A stretch of DNA of 64,000 bases from Spisula solida (lineage: Eukaryota; Mollusca; Bivalvia; Venerida; Mactridae), in contig OX365944.1 in the NCBI GenBank assembly GCA_947247005.1, positions 2,492,501 through 2,556,500 of the forward strand. The letters run 5' to 3'. This document shows positions 21,909-31,830 of this stretch, in pieces. Within the stretch, counting starts at the first letter, position 1. Every line of letters begins with the position of its first letter. Made by a program: the position numbers and the translations under genes. The notes beneath the pieces were generated by a model that was given only the letters and a program-made list of their open reading frames with translations, did not search any database and was not told the DNA's origin.

Positions 21909-23758
21909 TCATTTTGGTCGCCGGACACATATGAAACTGACCTAGAAGTGTTAGGTCGTTTATTAGGGCATTCGGCTGCGAAGTGGCCCTCTTGTTTGCA
22001 TGCATAACATATCTTTGTATTATATGTTCTGCTACGCATGGGAGAGGGCGACTTTTCAAACCTTACCTTCTTAGGGTCAGAGGTCAATTTGTCCACTGCC
22101 CCCTTGATATCACTCAACATCCCCAAAACCTGGCCCATTTGCCTTTCTAGGTTAGTAACCCGGTCAGACAGGGACGCGGAAGGGGACCCTGAGCTTTCTC
22201 TAGGGTTGATGGGTCTAGCGCCACGACTTGGAGAGTTTGTAATGGCCATGACAGAGGGCGAGACTACCACTCGCTCACTAGAGCTAGCAGCCGTCTCCTC
22301 CATAGTCACAGCCCTTACTGATTTAGGCTTACCAAAAATGACATGATGATTGAGATTATGCCACCTTATGGCCTCCACGGCTGCATCGACAGAAGAAGGG
22401 CGGCTTGGGCCAGTTATGACCATGTGCCCCGCTTTCTTGTCATTGCAACCCTGACAGAACCTAGTGACAGACAATTGTTCTATCCTGCCATCAGGGAGTT
22501 CTGGAAACGCCCTGAATGCCAGGTCAGAAATCCTGTCTGCCCAATCATCTAAGTCTTCGTCGTCTTTTTGACAGGCAGTAGTGAATTCTGCCATTAAATT
22601 CTCCGGAATGTCTTTCTTTCCAAAGCGCTTAGTTAAATTGGCCTCTAATTGGTTATATGATATATCTGGATGTCTGTCCAGCAGATTAGCATAGTAATCA
22701 GCTGGCTTTCCATCCAGACACCACAACATAACAGATTTTCGAGATTCTCCCTCCCAGCCACTGTTTATACAGAAACTTAAGAATTTCCTAAGCCATGTTT
22801 TCCATTCGGTGGTCCCATTATATATTAAGGGCTTGGGAATTTGGCACATTTTCTGGGTATTAGCCCTTCTTTCAGCCGTTCTGTTCCCCATGTCCCTAGA
22901 ACGGTGACCACCCTCCCTCATCATGTCCGCCAACATCTGAGTGGTTTGGAGAGTGCCTTTTAGAATGCCAACCAAATTTTGTTCGGCTTCTGCAGGCTCC
23001 CTCCAACCACTACCTTGATGGTGATCATAGTAATAATCAGTATCTCTTTCGCGAGAGGGAGATCTATAATTATCTTGTCTGTTGTTGGTGTAAAGCTTAG
23101 TGGATTGAGAAACAGGGGTCTTAGTCTTATATTCTGAACGCTTAGCCCATTCTTTGGGGCGAGTGCTCTGGATATTTTGACGGATGTCATTTTTAGGTAG
23201 CTCCAATTTACGTTTTTGGAACTCTGTTATAACATCTATACACCCCCTCATCTCATCCGCCACATTTGGGTTAAGGGGCTGGGAATCTAACCCTGTCCCC
23301 TCAGATACCTCAATATCTTCAGGTTCATTAAAACCTTCTGATTTGACTGGCATGTCGCCTTTATGTGCATTGGCTCTATGAATAGTTATTAATCCCTGTG
23401 AGGAATTCTCTGGCATTGAATTAAGCATTGTTAGTTCCGAATCTTGTTCAACAGTCTGTGTAGTGAGAACAGGTCCGGCCACATACGTGTCCGTATCTGA
23501 CTCCCCGCCAGAACACATTCCAAGATTCTCCAACACCTCCTTACTGTAAGGATAATGGGGCATATTAAAACTAATGCAACTCAAGAACTCCTCCGTTATT
23601 GTTATACCGCTTATATCATTTATATTTTGAATGGTAAATGGTCTATTTCTGCGGAGTTTCACAATTTGATTAGCCCTTGCAGGCCCAATGTTCTCCAATT
23701 TTTGCAAATTTTCGAAACTATCATAATTAATGTGAACTAGGATTGGTTTTTGAGCCAT
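21851..23758 (-). CDS. Gag with N-terminal helix-hairpin-helix motif and CCHC zinc knuckle
   Basis: 635 residues from the ATG at 23758 (context AAAATGG). The upstream in-frame codon at 23791 is TTG and is not used here. Residues 17-52 (NLQKLENIGPARANQIVKL, then NINDISGI) match a ComEA-like helix-hairpin-helix, a DNA-binding fold not usual in Gag. Residues 305-475 form the retrotransposon capsid region (WKTWLRKFL, LTKRFGKKD, DDWADRISDLA). Residues 530-560 look coiled-coil (RVTNLERQMGQVLGMLSDI). C584, C587, H592 and C597 form the CX2CX4HX4C knuckle of nucleocapsid. The stop overlaps the pol frame, so pol follows by -1 frameshifting. Confidence 0.93.
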   Translation of the reverse strand: MAQKPILVHINYDSFENLQKLENIGPARANQIVKLRRNRPFTIQNINDISGITITEEFLSCISFNMPHYPYSKEVLENLGMCSGGESDTDTYVAGPVLTTQTVEQDSELTMLNSMPENSSQGLITIHRANAHKGDMPVKSEGFNEPEDIEVSEGTGLDSQPLNPNVADEMRGCIDVITEFQKRKLELPKNDIRQNIQSTRPKEWAKRSEYKTKTPVSQSTKLYTNNRQDNYRSPSRERDTDYYYDHHQGSGWREPAEAEQNLVGILKGTLQTTQMLADMMREGGHRSRDMGNRTAERRANTQKMCQIPKPLIYNGTTEWKTWLRKFLSFCINSGWEGESRKSVMLWCLDGKPADYYANLLDRHPDISYNQLEANLTKRFGKKDIPENLMAEFTTACQKDDEDLDDWADRISDLAFRAFPELPDGRIEQLSVTRFCQGCNDKKAGHMVITGPSRPSSVDAAVEAIRWHNLNHHVIFGKPKSVRAVTMEETAASSSERVVVSPSVMAITNSPSRGARPINPRESSGSPSASLSDRVTNLERQMGQVLGMLSDIKGAVDKLTSDPKKVRFEKSPSPMRSRTYNTKICYACKQEGHFAAECPNKRPNTSRSVSYVSGDQNELDRPLEDSENYMGSDTEA

Positions 23759-24558
23759 TTTTAAATAAGGTCTAATAAAGTTGATGTACAATGAATTACC
23801 AGGTCAATAACACAAGGGTATACAATTTAGGGTCAACAACAATAATAAACAATGAGCCAATTGGTAAGGACAAATGAACCAGAGTCACGTACAAGAAATT
23901 TATAAAATACCCCAAACAAATTGTTTTTGTGTTGAAAATCAGTCAACCATAAAATAAATCAAAATAACCCCAAAAAGTATTACAAGGGCACAAAACTATG
24001 GTTCAGTCCTTCAAATTACATAAAGTGCAAGATAAGATGTTCAATATCTGTTCTTATTGGGAGTTTACGTTCAGTTTTAGTGAAATTAACTTGCCAACAC
24101 GGCTCGTAGGTGAATAACCGGAAACAGGAAGTCGCGGTGCAAATCCAGATGAGAATCTCGAAAATGGCAATTCACAGCGCGGAAAAATATTTTTATTCAA
24201 AATATATCCGTGTTCCCGACAAAATATCACCCTACGATACGTAAAACAGCAAGCTAATAACCTATAGCGCCTTACGTCGCCAAGAAAAAATATCACGTGA
24301 TGCAAACAATGGCCGCTCACACCCCGGGAAAAATAAAAATCCCTGCGACGATTTAAGGCACAAAATAGCGTCCTTGTCCCACTGTTTTGTGGACAACAAC
24401 ACTTAGAAATTGTTGGAAACAATGTTTACGTGGTGCAAGCTCAAGAGCGGCCTGCACTGCACTTCACGCAAATATTCCAACGATTGAAACGTAAGTCAAT
24501 CCCCCAAACACGCACAGATATCAACAAACGCGTAAGCTATTTCACGCGAAGGAACAAA
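23759..24558 (-). other. 5' leader of the retrotransposon
   Basis: About 800 nt between the primer-binding site and the gag ATG. The longest open frame in it (24054-24422) starts with TTG and is Cys/Arg-rich without family resemblance, so the leader is taken as non-coding and probably contains the RNA packaging signals. Confidence 0.55.
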
Positions 24559-24572
24559 TGCTCGCAGCGCCA
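24559..24572 (-). other. Primer-binding site, tRNA-Ser-like
   Basis: TGGCGCTGCGAGCA starts 2 nt downstream of the 5' LTR on the minus strand. TGG complements a tRNA CCA end, and the rest resembles the complement of serine tRNA 3' ends (…GCTCGCTGCGCCA/…GCTCACAGCGCCA types) with one or so mismatch. The exact tRNA of this species cannot be read here. Confidence 0.65.
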
Positions 24573-24574
24573 AA

Positions 24575-24812
24575 TGTAGTGAATTGTCACTACATGGACT
24601 ACAGTAAGACAGTATGTAAGTTTAACTCACCTAAGTGGGAAGTAGAAACTTCGGGTACGTCTTTCCAGTAGTAGGTATAAATGCACAGAGAGCGAACACA
24701 GGCTGACAAGCCTGGCCCAGAGCATACGTCAGACCAGGACGCTTCTGATTGGCTGATACCACTTGTTATGGTTGGAACAGCCGGCCCGCTGTTCCGACGT
24801 ACAAATACTACA
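24575..24812 (-). repeat. 5' LTR
   Basis: 238 bp, TGTAGT...ACTACA, identical to the LTR at 14995-15232. Read on the minus strand it holds a CCAAT box, a TGACGTA element, a TTTATA stretch and a donor-like GTGAGT, in that order. The palindrome GGAACAGC...GCTGTTCC lies near its 5' end (24774-24795). Confidence 0.95.
24625..24795 (-). promoter_or_regulatory. LTR promoter elements
   Basis: Minus-strand order: inverted repeat GGAACAGC/GCTGTTCC (24795-24774), CAGCCAATCAG CCAAT box (CCAAT at 24752-24748), TGACGTA (CRE/ATF-like), an AT-rich TTTATA at 24681-24676 (a better TATAAA on the opposite strand), then TTAG/GTGAGT, a consensus 5' splice site at 24630-24625. Motif matches only; the start site is not known. 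Confidence 0.4.
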
Positions 24813-25807
24813 TTGTCAACTGCTGTAATAAACGTTTTGGGTGACGCAAGAACCGCGTAAAAGATGTTGTGAGCAATAGTTTTTCAAGTGCAATATCGGG
24901 ATGAAAAAGGAAAAAGTAAGTTCGTCAAACAGTGTAAAATAGTCCCGTCCTTGAAAATCGATACTGACCGTTTTCGAAACGGAATTTAGCTATGTTTGAT
25001 TGTCCAGAGTTACTCCCCTTTTAAATTTGACACCATTTGCATAGCAAAGCAGAAAATCGTCTAAATTTAGATGATGTTCCTTGTAGAATCTCGCAACAGT
25101 TAGCTAATTGGCAATCAATCAACATTGGTGTTGACTTCAAGAAGTATACAGTATTTATATATATATTTACACGAAGTTTAATTAACGTGCGCGACATTAG
25201 GTAGGTTTATGTTAAAACAGTTCTTAAACTTTGCCATAGTCAGATTCACCATTGTCTATAGTCCCAACCGAGACCAAACGTATCATTTCATTAGGTTAGG
25301 TCCAACAGTCTATACAAGTTGGGTCCCGTGTTTGGGACTATATTGTCAATGCTTGTGTTCTAATATTTCTATTGTATGAACAGACACTTGGACCGTTTAC
25401 ATGTCTAAGCGCTATGTAGCGCTTTCCACGGGAGGTAATCCTTGCCTTCTATATTTAATTGAACGGGTGGTACATGAATAAAGGCGCTTGGAAGTGCTTT
25501 GCTTAGGCAACGGACAACTGGGATCTGGACACTGCCCCCAGCTACGCACCTGTATATATTTTTATTATCAACATTGTATACACAGACCCATACAGTACAC
25601 TAATCACACAAATGTACATTATTGAAGTATCTGGGAAAAATAAAAAATATTCGTAAATGCCTCTTAAATATTTAAGCTGTGTAGAGGAATTGCGTAGATT
25701 TTTTTTATTAATATCAAGTACATCCAACAAATGTTTGTGTGATTAGTGAATGTGTCTGGATATATAATAAATAAAAAATATATTTCCAGGCGCGTAGCAG
25801 TAGGCTG
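24813..25807. other. e2 interior, no feature seen
   Basis: The first 4 bases are the TTGT target duplication of the retrotransposon; the rest is AT-rich non-coding DNA. Confidence 0.35.
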
Positions 25808-26210
25808 CAGGGCGCGAATTTAGCACTTGCTAACTTGCTAAATGCAAGTAGATTTCCCAAAATGCAAGTGGATATAATCATTACTTGCTATTTTTTGCAA
25901 GTACAACTACAAATAATTTCCAGGGTCTCGGGCGCATTAAGATGCCAACAAACTTCTGCTAGAAGAGGTCACAAATGACTCCAACATATTTACAACTTGC
26001 TGAAATCCTGTAGTCTGATAGATGTATAACAGGTTCACAAACAATATGATTATAGCTCTAACTATGTTACCTAGGTATAATACAGACGGATATTGTAACG
26101 TTTTTAATTGAATCGTTAAATTTGCAAGTAGATTTTCTGATTTAGCAAGTAAGAAAAAAAGCTACTTGCTAAAATTTGCAAGTGACCAAAAAAGTTAAAT
26201 TTGAGCCCTG
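25808..26210. mobile_element. MITE with hAT-like CAGGGC termini
   Basis: The left end CAGGGCGCGAATTTAGCACT pairs with the reverse complement of the right end, CAGGGCTCAAATTTAACTTT. Inside are many copies of the TTGCAAGTA/TACTTGCTA motif in both orientations. Flanks TAGGCTG and TAGGGGT may be a degraded 7-8-bp duplication. Non-coding. Confidence 0.6.
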
Positions 26211-26308
26211 TAGGGGTTCGTGGTCCATACCCCAAGTGTCTGTGATTGTATGTGTATATCTGTTCCTCTTGGACCTGCTGGTTGCTAGTTTAATAATTCA
26301 TTATATAG

Positions 26309-26602
26309 AAAGTCCATGAAGTAAAGTCTCTGAGTCTGACACATATAAACAAATATGTGAAACAGAGTGAAAATTTAGCTGGATGTTGGGCTCACACACC
26401 TCTAAACATTATCATCAAGCTAAAGGGACAGCAATCTACACAATTTTTTAACAGAAGAGCCTCTGTCAAGATTTCTGTATTGTGTGATGCTGGCGAGGCT
26501 ATCGCAGAATGTACGGAGATGTACATCAAGAATTATTTTGTTGATCAGTCTCAATTGCTGCTCATTTTTTTATGTGATAGTGAGCTCAGAGGTATCATAT
26601 GA
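26309..26602 (+). other. Open stretch of uncertain coding status in e2
   Basis: Open for 97 codons without an early ATG. The translation includes LAGCWAHTPLNIIIKLKGQQ and RRASVKISVLCDAGEAIAEC, which looks more protein-like than the surroundings. No family recognised. It might be an exon of an e2 or host gene. Confidence 0.2.
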
Positions 26603-26701
26603 TACTCCTAAGATGCTTTGTGTACCTCAAATAATCATTGTACGATAGAAAGTCCCAGGTTTATGACGATGATCATTCCATTACAATTTTCATATTTTAT
26701 T

Positions 26702-26996
26702 CACCAGTCAATTCAAACCACAGCCACCCAACCCGGGGAAGGGATGGTGGAACAGTCCCGTGTTTTTTCCCTTTCTGGTGTCGCCACACTCACCCGGCTA
26801 TTGTTTCGCCCCAAAATAGCAGTGTAATATAGCCATGGCTATACCCATGAGGTATAGGTCGAGGCAATTTTGCGGGGTTTTACCATCTGTATGGCTCTGG
26901 GGGTGGGAACAGGATTTTACACGGGTTTTGAAAAAGCAAAAGTAAAAATACCCGCTATTCCCTGGGTTTGGTGGCCATGGTTTCAATTGACTGGTG
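26702..26996. mobile_element. 295-bp MITE, termini CACCAGTCAATT
   Basis: The left end CACCAGTCAATTCAAACCAC and the reverse complement of the right end, CACCAGTCAATTGAAACCAT, match over about 40 bp (through GCCACC.AACCC.GGGAA) with few mismatches. Non-coding centre. Confidence 0.7.
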
Positions 26997-27086
26997 CATT
27001 AGGAGGTTGACGTCAATATACTTCAAGACCATAGACTAATTTTACTTCAATTATTGTAATTAATTCTAAAAATTGTTATTTTCCAG

Positions 27087-27160
27087 AGCCTCAGTAATTG
27101 TACCAAGTAATGTTGAACAGGAGTCCACCAGTAATGTTGATGCAATGGGGGACACACTTG
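27087..27160 (+). other. Candidate short internal exon
   Basis: TTATTTTCCAG precedes and GTAATT follows a 74-nt stretch that is open in one frame (ASVIVPSNVEQESTSNVDAM). Splice-site-like borders and protein-like composition suggest an exon, but no partner exon was found. Confidence 0.2.
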
Positions 27161-27499
27161 GTAATTATATACATATTTTATCCACTATTTGAACATATAT
27201 AAAAATAAAATAATATTGGTCAGTAGACAAAATTACAGTGTATTCTATGATCATCAGGCTTATTGGTAAATAGTTTGATCATTATCAGTACATTTATAAT
27301 AACTCTTATGAGTTTTCAGTATTTATAACATGATGATACCTGTTTTACAAACATCACTGGTTTCTGTGAATTTACATTAGTAGTTAGAAATTAAGTCAAA
27401 AAACAATATTTGTTCTATCAAATAACCAATAAGTCAGTATACAGTTTGTGTGCCAGTTGCATTCAGTTCATATCTTATATACATATACTATCTTTGATA

Positions 27500-27735
27500 T
27501 AGCATTGGAACTTGCATCACTTGTTCACCAACATAAGTCAAGTGTAATATCAGTAACTTCATTTTGTTTAGAGTTATGCCCATTTTTAACTTTTCTTAGT
27601 TAACGTTTTATCAATATTATGACCTTTTCTCTCATTGTGTACATGTAATAGCATTGAAACTTTCAACACTTGCTTACTTTCATAAGTCAAGGGCAATAAC
27701 TCTTAATATGAAAATCATTTGTAACTTCATATTGA
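27500..27735 (+). repeat. Two diverged copies of a ~145-bp unit
   Basis: AGCATTGGAACTTGCATCAC at about 27503 recurs as AGCATTGAAACTTTCAACAC at about 27650, each followed by CATAAGTCAAG and a GTTATGCCC- or AATAACTC-like segment. Related in style to the tandem block at 28782. Confidence 0.55.
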
Positions 27736-28781
27736 TCCAGGTAATTTTAGCGTCCTTGAAATTGAATTCCGAAGTACATTTTGGTTCGTGATATTGATGA
27801 CATCTTCTTACATGTTCTTGTTTTAATTTTACAGATGTGTGATGACAGATGTGCCTATTCTAAATTGATTAAACACCAAATCTGAGCAGGGAAGGACTGG
27901 AGGGGATAAATACCTCATGAAAAGAACTGATTCAAGGGTTGCAAAGGCCTTGAAAAGTCCTTGAATTTAACTGAATTTAACCTTGAATTAAGGCAAACAG
28001 CCTCGAATATGTATACAAGTGTATAGATGTTGCCAAAATGATATATTATTGGCGTAAAAAAGGAAACAGAACCACCTTTTCCTGCCAATTAGATGTATGT
28101 ATAGGTATAGGTTTAAATGTGAATAAAATGGCAGCGCCCTGGTAGGCGTCCCAGTGAGTGTTAGTTGAATGGAGAAGATGGGGAAAATGAAAAAAGTGCA
28201 ATTTAACACAATTGACTGTAAAATGTTGAAGGGTAAAAGCAACTTTTAAGGACTGGCGAAAACGAGTGCTTAACACAAGTTATAAAGTTACCCATGTGCC
28301 ACGATGTGGGATTACAAGCATTTGTATAACTGGAAGGAACTCTCAGTATGAAGAGTAGTGCTTGAAAGCAGTTGTCACAATGACAATAATTTTCATGTTT
28401 ATCCGACAGAAATAATCATACAATTTTACCTCAGTAAATGTTCTGAAAAATGCCTTGAAAATACTTTGAAGTCTGAATTTGGGAGAATTTTGTATGAACT
28501 AATTCAGGTCTACTTAGAGGAATCAAACTTTGTGCAAACGGTTTAACCATAAATATAAAGCTTTTATATCAAAACAAAGGGAGGTAATTCAGAACATACC
28601 AAAGTTTGACTCAAGCTGCATAAATAAGTGTTGGACATTAATTTATTTTTCTTTGTCAAAATTGATTTTCCTTGAAAATTTGTATGACTGATGTTTATGA
28701 CATCCAAACAATTCTCCAGCTTATAATCAGATAGATTGAATATGCATAACAGTAATGTTGTTTGAACAAAATTAGTTATTA

Positions 28782-29450
28782 TACCCCAAGATACATAGTA
28801 TATAGGGGCTATATTGGAGTCATGCTTGAGGATGGTTGGTTGGTCTGTGCAAATTTTGTCCGCGCTATTTCTCTGTAACTATTTGTCGGATTTCATCGAA
28901 AATTTGCATGACTTGTCAGTACCAAGTCTAGTTGTGCATATCATTGGCACAGCCAGTCCATCAATTTTAAGGGAGTTGTGGCCCTTTATAATTTTTCACT
29001 TATTAATTGTGTCTGCGCTATTTCTCTGTTACTAATGGTCGGATTGTAAAGAAACTTTGCGTGGCTGATCAGTACCAAGTCTAGTTGTGTATAACGTCAG
29101 CACACGCCAGTGGATCAATTTGAAGGGAGTTGTATCCCTTTATTGTTCTGCACTTATAAATTTTGTCCGCGATATTCCTCTGTTACCAATAGTCGGATTT
29201 CAATGAAACTTTGCATGAATGATCAGTACCAAGTCTAGCTGAGCATATTCTCGGCACACATTGGTAGGATTAGTTTTAAGGGAGTTACGACCCTTGTTTT
29301 TTATACTTATAATTTTGTCTACACTTTTCCTTTGTTACCATTGGTTGGATTTCAATGAACTTTGCATGAATGATCAGTACTAATTCTAGTTTTTTTGTCA
29401 GAGCACATTGAAGTGACTGAGTCAAGCATTTCTGGGGGTATTTAGTGATA
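28782..29450 (+). repeat. Tandem block of four ~153-bp units
   Basis: Each unit starts TTTTGTCCGCGCTATTTCTC and continues through a TCGGATTTCA.TGAAA and a GATCAGTACCAAGTCTAG segment. Starts fall near 28856, 29010, 29163 and 29314. A TACCCCAAGATACATAG.ATA.GGGG head precedes them. Typical of a dispersed mollusc repeat with internal tandem units. Confidence 0.75.
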
Positions 29451-29787
29451 TTTCTTGTTTCCAATTCAGTTCAGCAATGAGGGGTTGTTATCCTATAAAT
29501 TCATGTTGCGTATTTGCAGTTTAATACACCGTCACAATATTTGTTCTCGATCAGTTTGTTAAGTAGCATTGCAATTGAAATGCATGCATGCACTATGATG
29601 GATACTTTCTTTTTTTGTTTTGAGTATATTATAAACATTTTTAGTCAGTAGTTCATGTTGTTTAAAATTGCATAATGCTTTACAACCATAATACTAAATA
29701 GGTAAAAAGAGATGACATGAAATACATTGTTTTGTTATGTTTTCTTTATACTAAATACTGGTATAGTGGAGATCAATATACCTGTAC

Positions 29788-30223
29788 CAAGGTTCTCACG
29801 AATTTTCTATCACAAAATTCCCTGACTTTTCCCTGATTTTTGCCTGACAACGGAGTAGTTTTCCCCGACTTTTTAGAGCAATACGGTAACACAGGATCCT
29901 TTTGTTAGAGCAAAATATGGAAATAAAATAGAGAAAAGGAGGGTATATTTGCTTTATACGGAACTAAAAGGTTAAAGGCAACAGTTTTTAAGGCTGTTGA
30001 TTGACATAAAGTTATTATAACTTAAAATAATTCCAAGCGAGAATAGCGAGGGAGGATTTTGTCAGTCTTAGGTAGTTTCTTCATAGGAAACGACTCTTAT
30101 CAAGAGCTTCAATGAATAATTCCCTGACTTTTTCTTGACTTGCTCAATTTCCAGATTTCCCCGATTTATTCCAAAATTCCCTGACCTTGAAAAAATTGTT
30201 TTTCCCTGACCGTGGGAACCCTG
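29788..30223. mobile_element. 436-bp MITE, termini CARGGTTCYCACG
   Basis: The left CAAGGTTCTCACG and the reverse complement of the right end, CAGGGTTCCCACG, form TIRs, followed on both sides by CCCTGA-rich stretches (AATTCCCTGACTTTTCCC). A TGTAC direct repeat borders both ends. Non-coding. Confidence 0.6.
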
Positions 30224-30442
30224 TGTACCTATACCACAGTGCATGACACCTATAATATGTACTGCTTTGTTGTTAATTTGAGTCCGAAAACTAAATACAT
30301 GTATAGTCAGTTGGTTTATACCAATTTATCTAAGGTTGATTGTGATACCACAAAGGTATGAGAAAAGAGAAGCCATATTCCCTTTTATGCTGAGCATCTA
30401 GCAAGAGAAATACTGGTACCATTTTATTTCGCCTTTGGTTTG

Positions 30443-30516
30443 ACGGGACCTAGGATCGAACCCGAAACTTCCCTTGCTTGAAGCGGATGCTCTACCGCTT
30501 AGCTATCGAGGAGGCC
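30443..30516 (-). other. tRNA-derived SINE head
   Basis: The minus strand shows an A box, TAGCTAAGCGG, and a B box, GGTTCGATCC, in tRNA-like spacing. Anticodon and acceptor stems do not pair, so it is a SINE head rather than a tRNA gene. Confidence 0.55.
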
Positions 30517-30740
30517 TGTATAGTCAGTTGGATGAATGGCATCCCTGCCCATAGCTAGAATCGGCATACTAACTGGATGAGTGGCATACAAGTATTCAAG
30601 ACTAATTACACTTAAAGGCCTAAAAAGAGTTGTTTGTTTCCAGTATTCTCCCCTACCCCAAACATTTGTCTGCACCCTGTATAGTGTATGGTATTCAGTT
30701 TGAAAGTAATGATTATCTTATATGTTATAGATTAGAACGA

Positions 30741-30816
30741 ATAGAGTAAATTTTTAATGATTAAAAACAGCGGAGCGAGCAAAGCTAATCTTTTTTAGTC
30801 ATTAAAAATTTACTTT
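30741..30816. repeat. Small foldback (AGTAAATTTTTAATGATTAA arms)
   Basis: Arms of about 23 nt, AGTAAATTTTTAATGATTAA and TTTAGTCATTAAAAATTTAC, face each other around a CGGAGCGAGC loop. A related AAATTTTAATGATTAAATTT occurs again at about 30912. Confidence 0.6.
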
Positions 30817-31499
30817 ATATGCTCCAACTTACTTAGAATGTAACATCCAGCATTTTGATTGGCTGATGGAATATAGCGCCAAGACATGACGTCACGTCTG
30901 TTAATAGTAAAATTTTAATGATTAAATTTTCATTTCACCGCCAAAATGCAACGTTTTCATTGGCTCATAATGTAGATTATATTCTTAGAAAAAGCAACAG
31001 TTAACCTTCCCTATTTTTATGACATGATACCAGAAACAAACACTTTTTATTAAGCCCAAAGTGACATAGAAGAAACACAGTATTTACTATGATATTCTTT
31101 TATTAAAGGGGCAGTGATCTTCCATTACATCAGTAAATTATAACTGATTAAAATTGACAACTACCAACAATAATGCATATTGGACCAATGATAAAAACAG
31201 AAATAATATCCTCAACCATCCATAAGTTTCATAAGGATAAATCTACACAAGATTTTACTGTTACTTGAATTAACAATGACATTACAGCTGTACATTAAAT
31301 GCACTGACAATAAATGAAGATATTAAGTGTACATTTATATTACATGTACCAGTATACAAAATTACAAAGACACAAGGCTAGTTCAACATATGCTTGCAAT
31401 AAAAATTGAAGTTGGTCAAACAAATGGGAAGATGCAAACAATAAATATACTTCCAACTAGAGCTGTCGCCATTCGGCAGACTAATATACCACCGCCGGC

Positions 31500-31655
31500 A
31501 AAGGGCCATAATTCTGCCAAAATTCATGTGAAAGTTTGAGCAAAATCCTACCCAAACTGTAGGAGTTGCGTCCACAAGAATGTTTTTACCGACAGACAGA
31601 CAAGCTGAATACAGTATACCCCCCTAACAACTGGTTGTGCGGGGGTATAATTACA
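31500..31655 (-). repeat. Mollusc repeat ending in GCGGGGGTATAAT
   Basis: Contains AAGGGCCATAATTCTGCC, GAGTTGCGTCCACAAGAAT, a GACAGACAGACA tract and the TATACCCCCC...GCGGGGGTATA terminus. It is organised like the elements at 42457 and 28782. Confidence 0.6.
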
Positions 31656-31681
31656 ACAACATGTTGCTAAAGTCTATAAGA

Positions 31682-31830
31682 ATCCATCATGAGCTTCTAT
31701 GTAGGATAAGGATATCTCACCCGAGGGGTCCGATTTTTACAAGGGACGAGGCTTGCCGAGTTCCTGGTTAAAATTCCGACCCCGAGGGTGAGATATCCCT
31801 ATCCTACATAGACTGTCTCATGATGGATTA
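31682..31830. repeat. Foldback element with ~50-bp arms
   Basis: ATCCATCATGAG...TATGTAGGATAAGGATATCT then CACCCGAGGGGTC on the left faces GACCCCGAGGGTG...ATCCTACATAGA...CTCATGATGGAT on the right, with a GGGACGAGGCTTGCCGAGTT loop. Near-perfect hairpin of about 148 bp, non-coding. Confidence 0.8.

Larger units (their letters stand above)
14995..24812 (-). mobile_element. Ty3/gypsy-type LTR retrotransposon with added HhH, PHD and TatD modules
   Basis: A 9818-bp element read on the minus strand: 5' LTR, PBS, Gag, PR-RT-RNase H, integrase-PHD, TatD ORF, polypurine tract, 3' LTR. The LTRs are 238 bp, start TGTAGT, end ACTACA and are identical. The flanking TTGT (14991-14994 and 24813-24816) is a 4-bp target duplication. 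The domain order RT-RH-INT and the HHCC/DDE integrase place it in Ty3/gypsy (Metaviridae). All coding domains keep their catalytic residues. The only interruption is at a G7 run between RNase H and integrase. GC content is visibly higher than in the surrounding DNA. Confidence 0.95.

Noticed and set aside
24054..24422. 122-codon ORF in the retrotransposon leader
   Set aside because: Starts with TTG, shows no family resemblance, and lies where untranslated leader and packaging signal are expected.
30443..30516. Functional tRNA gene
   Set aside because: A and B boxes are present but the acceptor, anticodon and T stems do not pair. A SINE head is the better reading. The same holds for 12859-12930.
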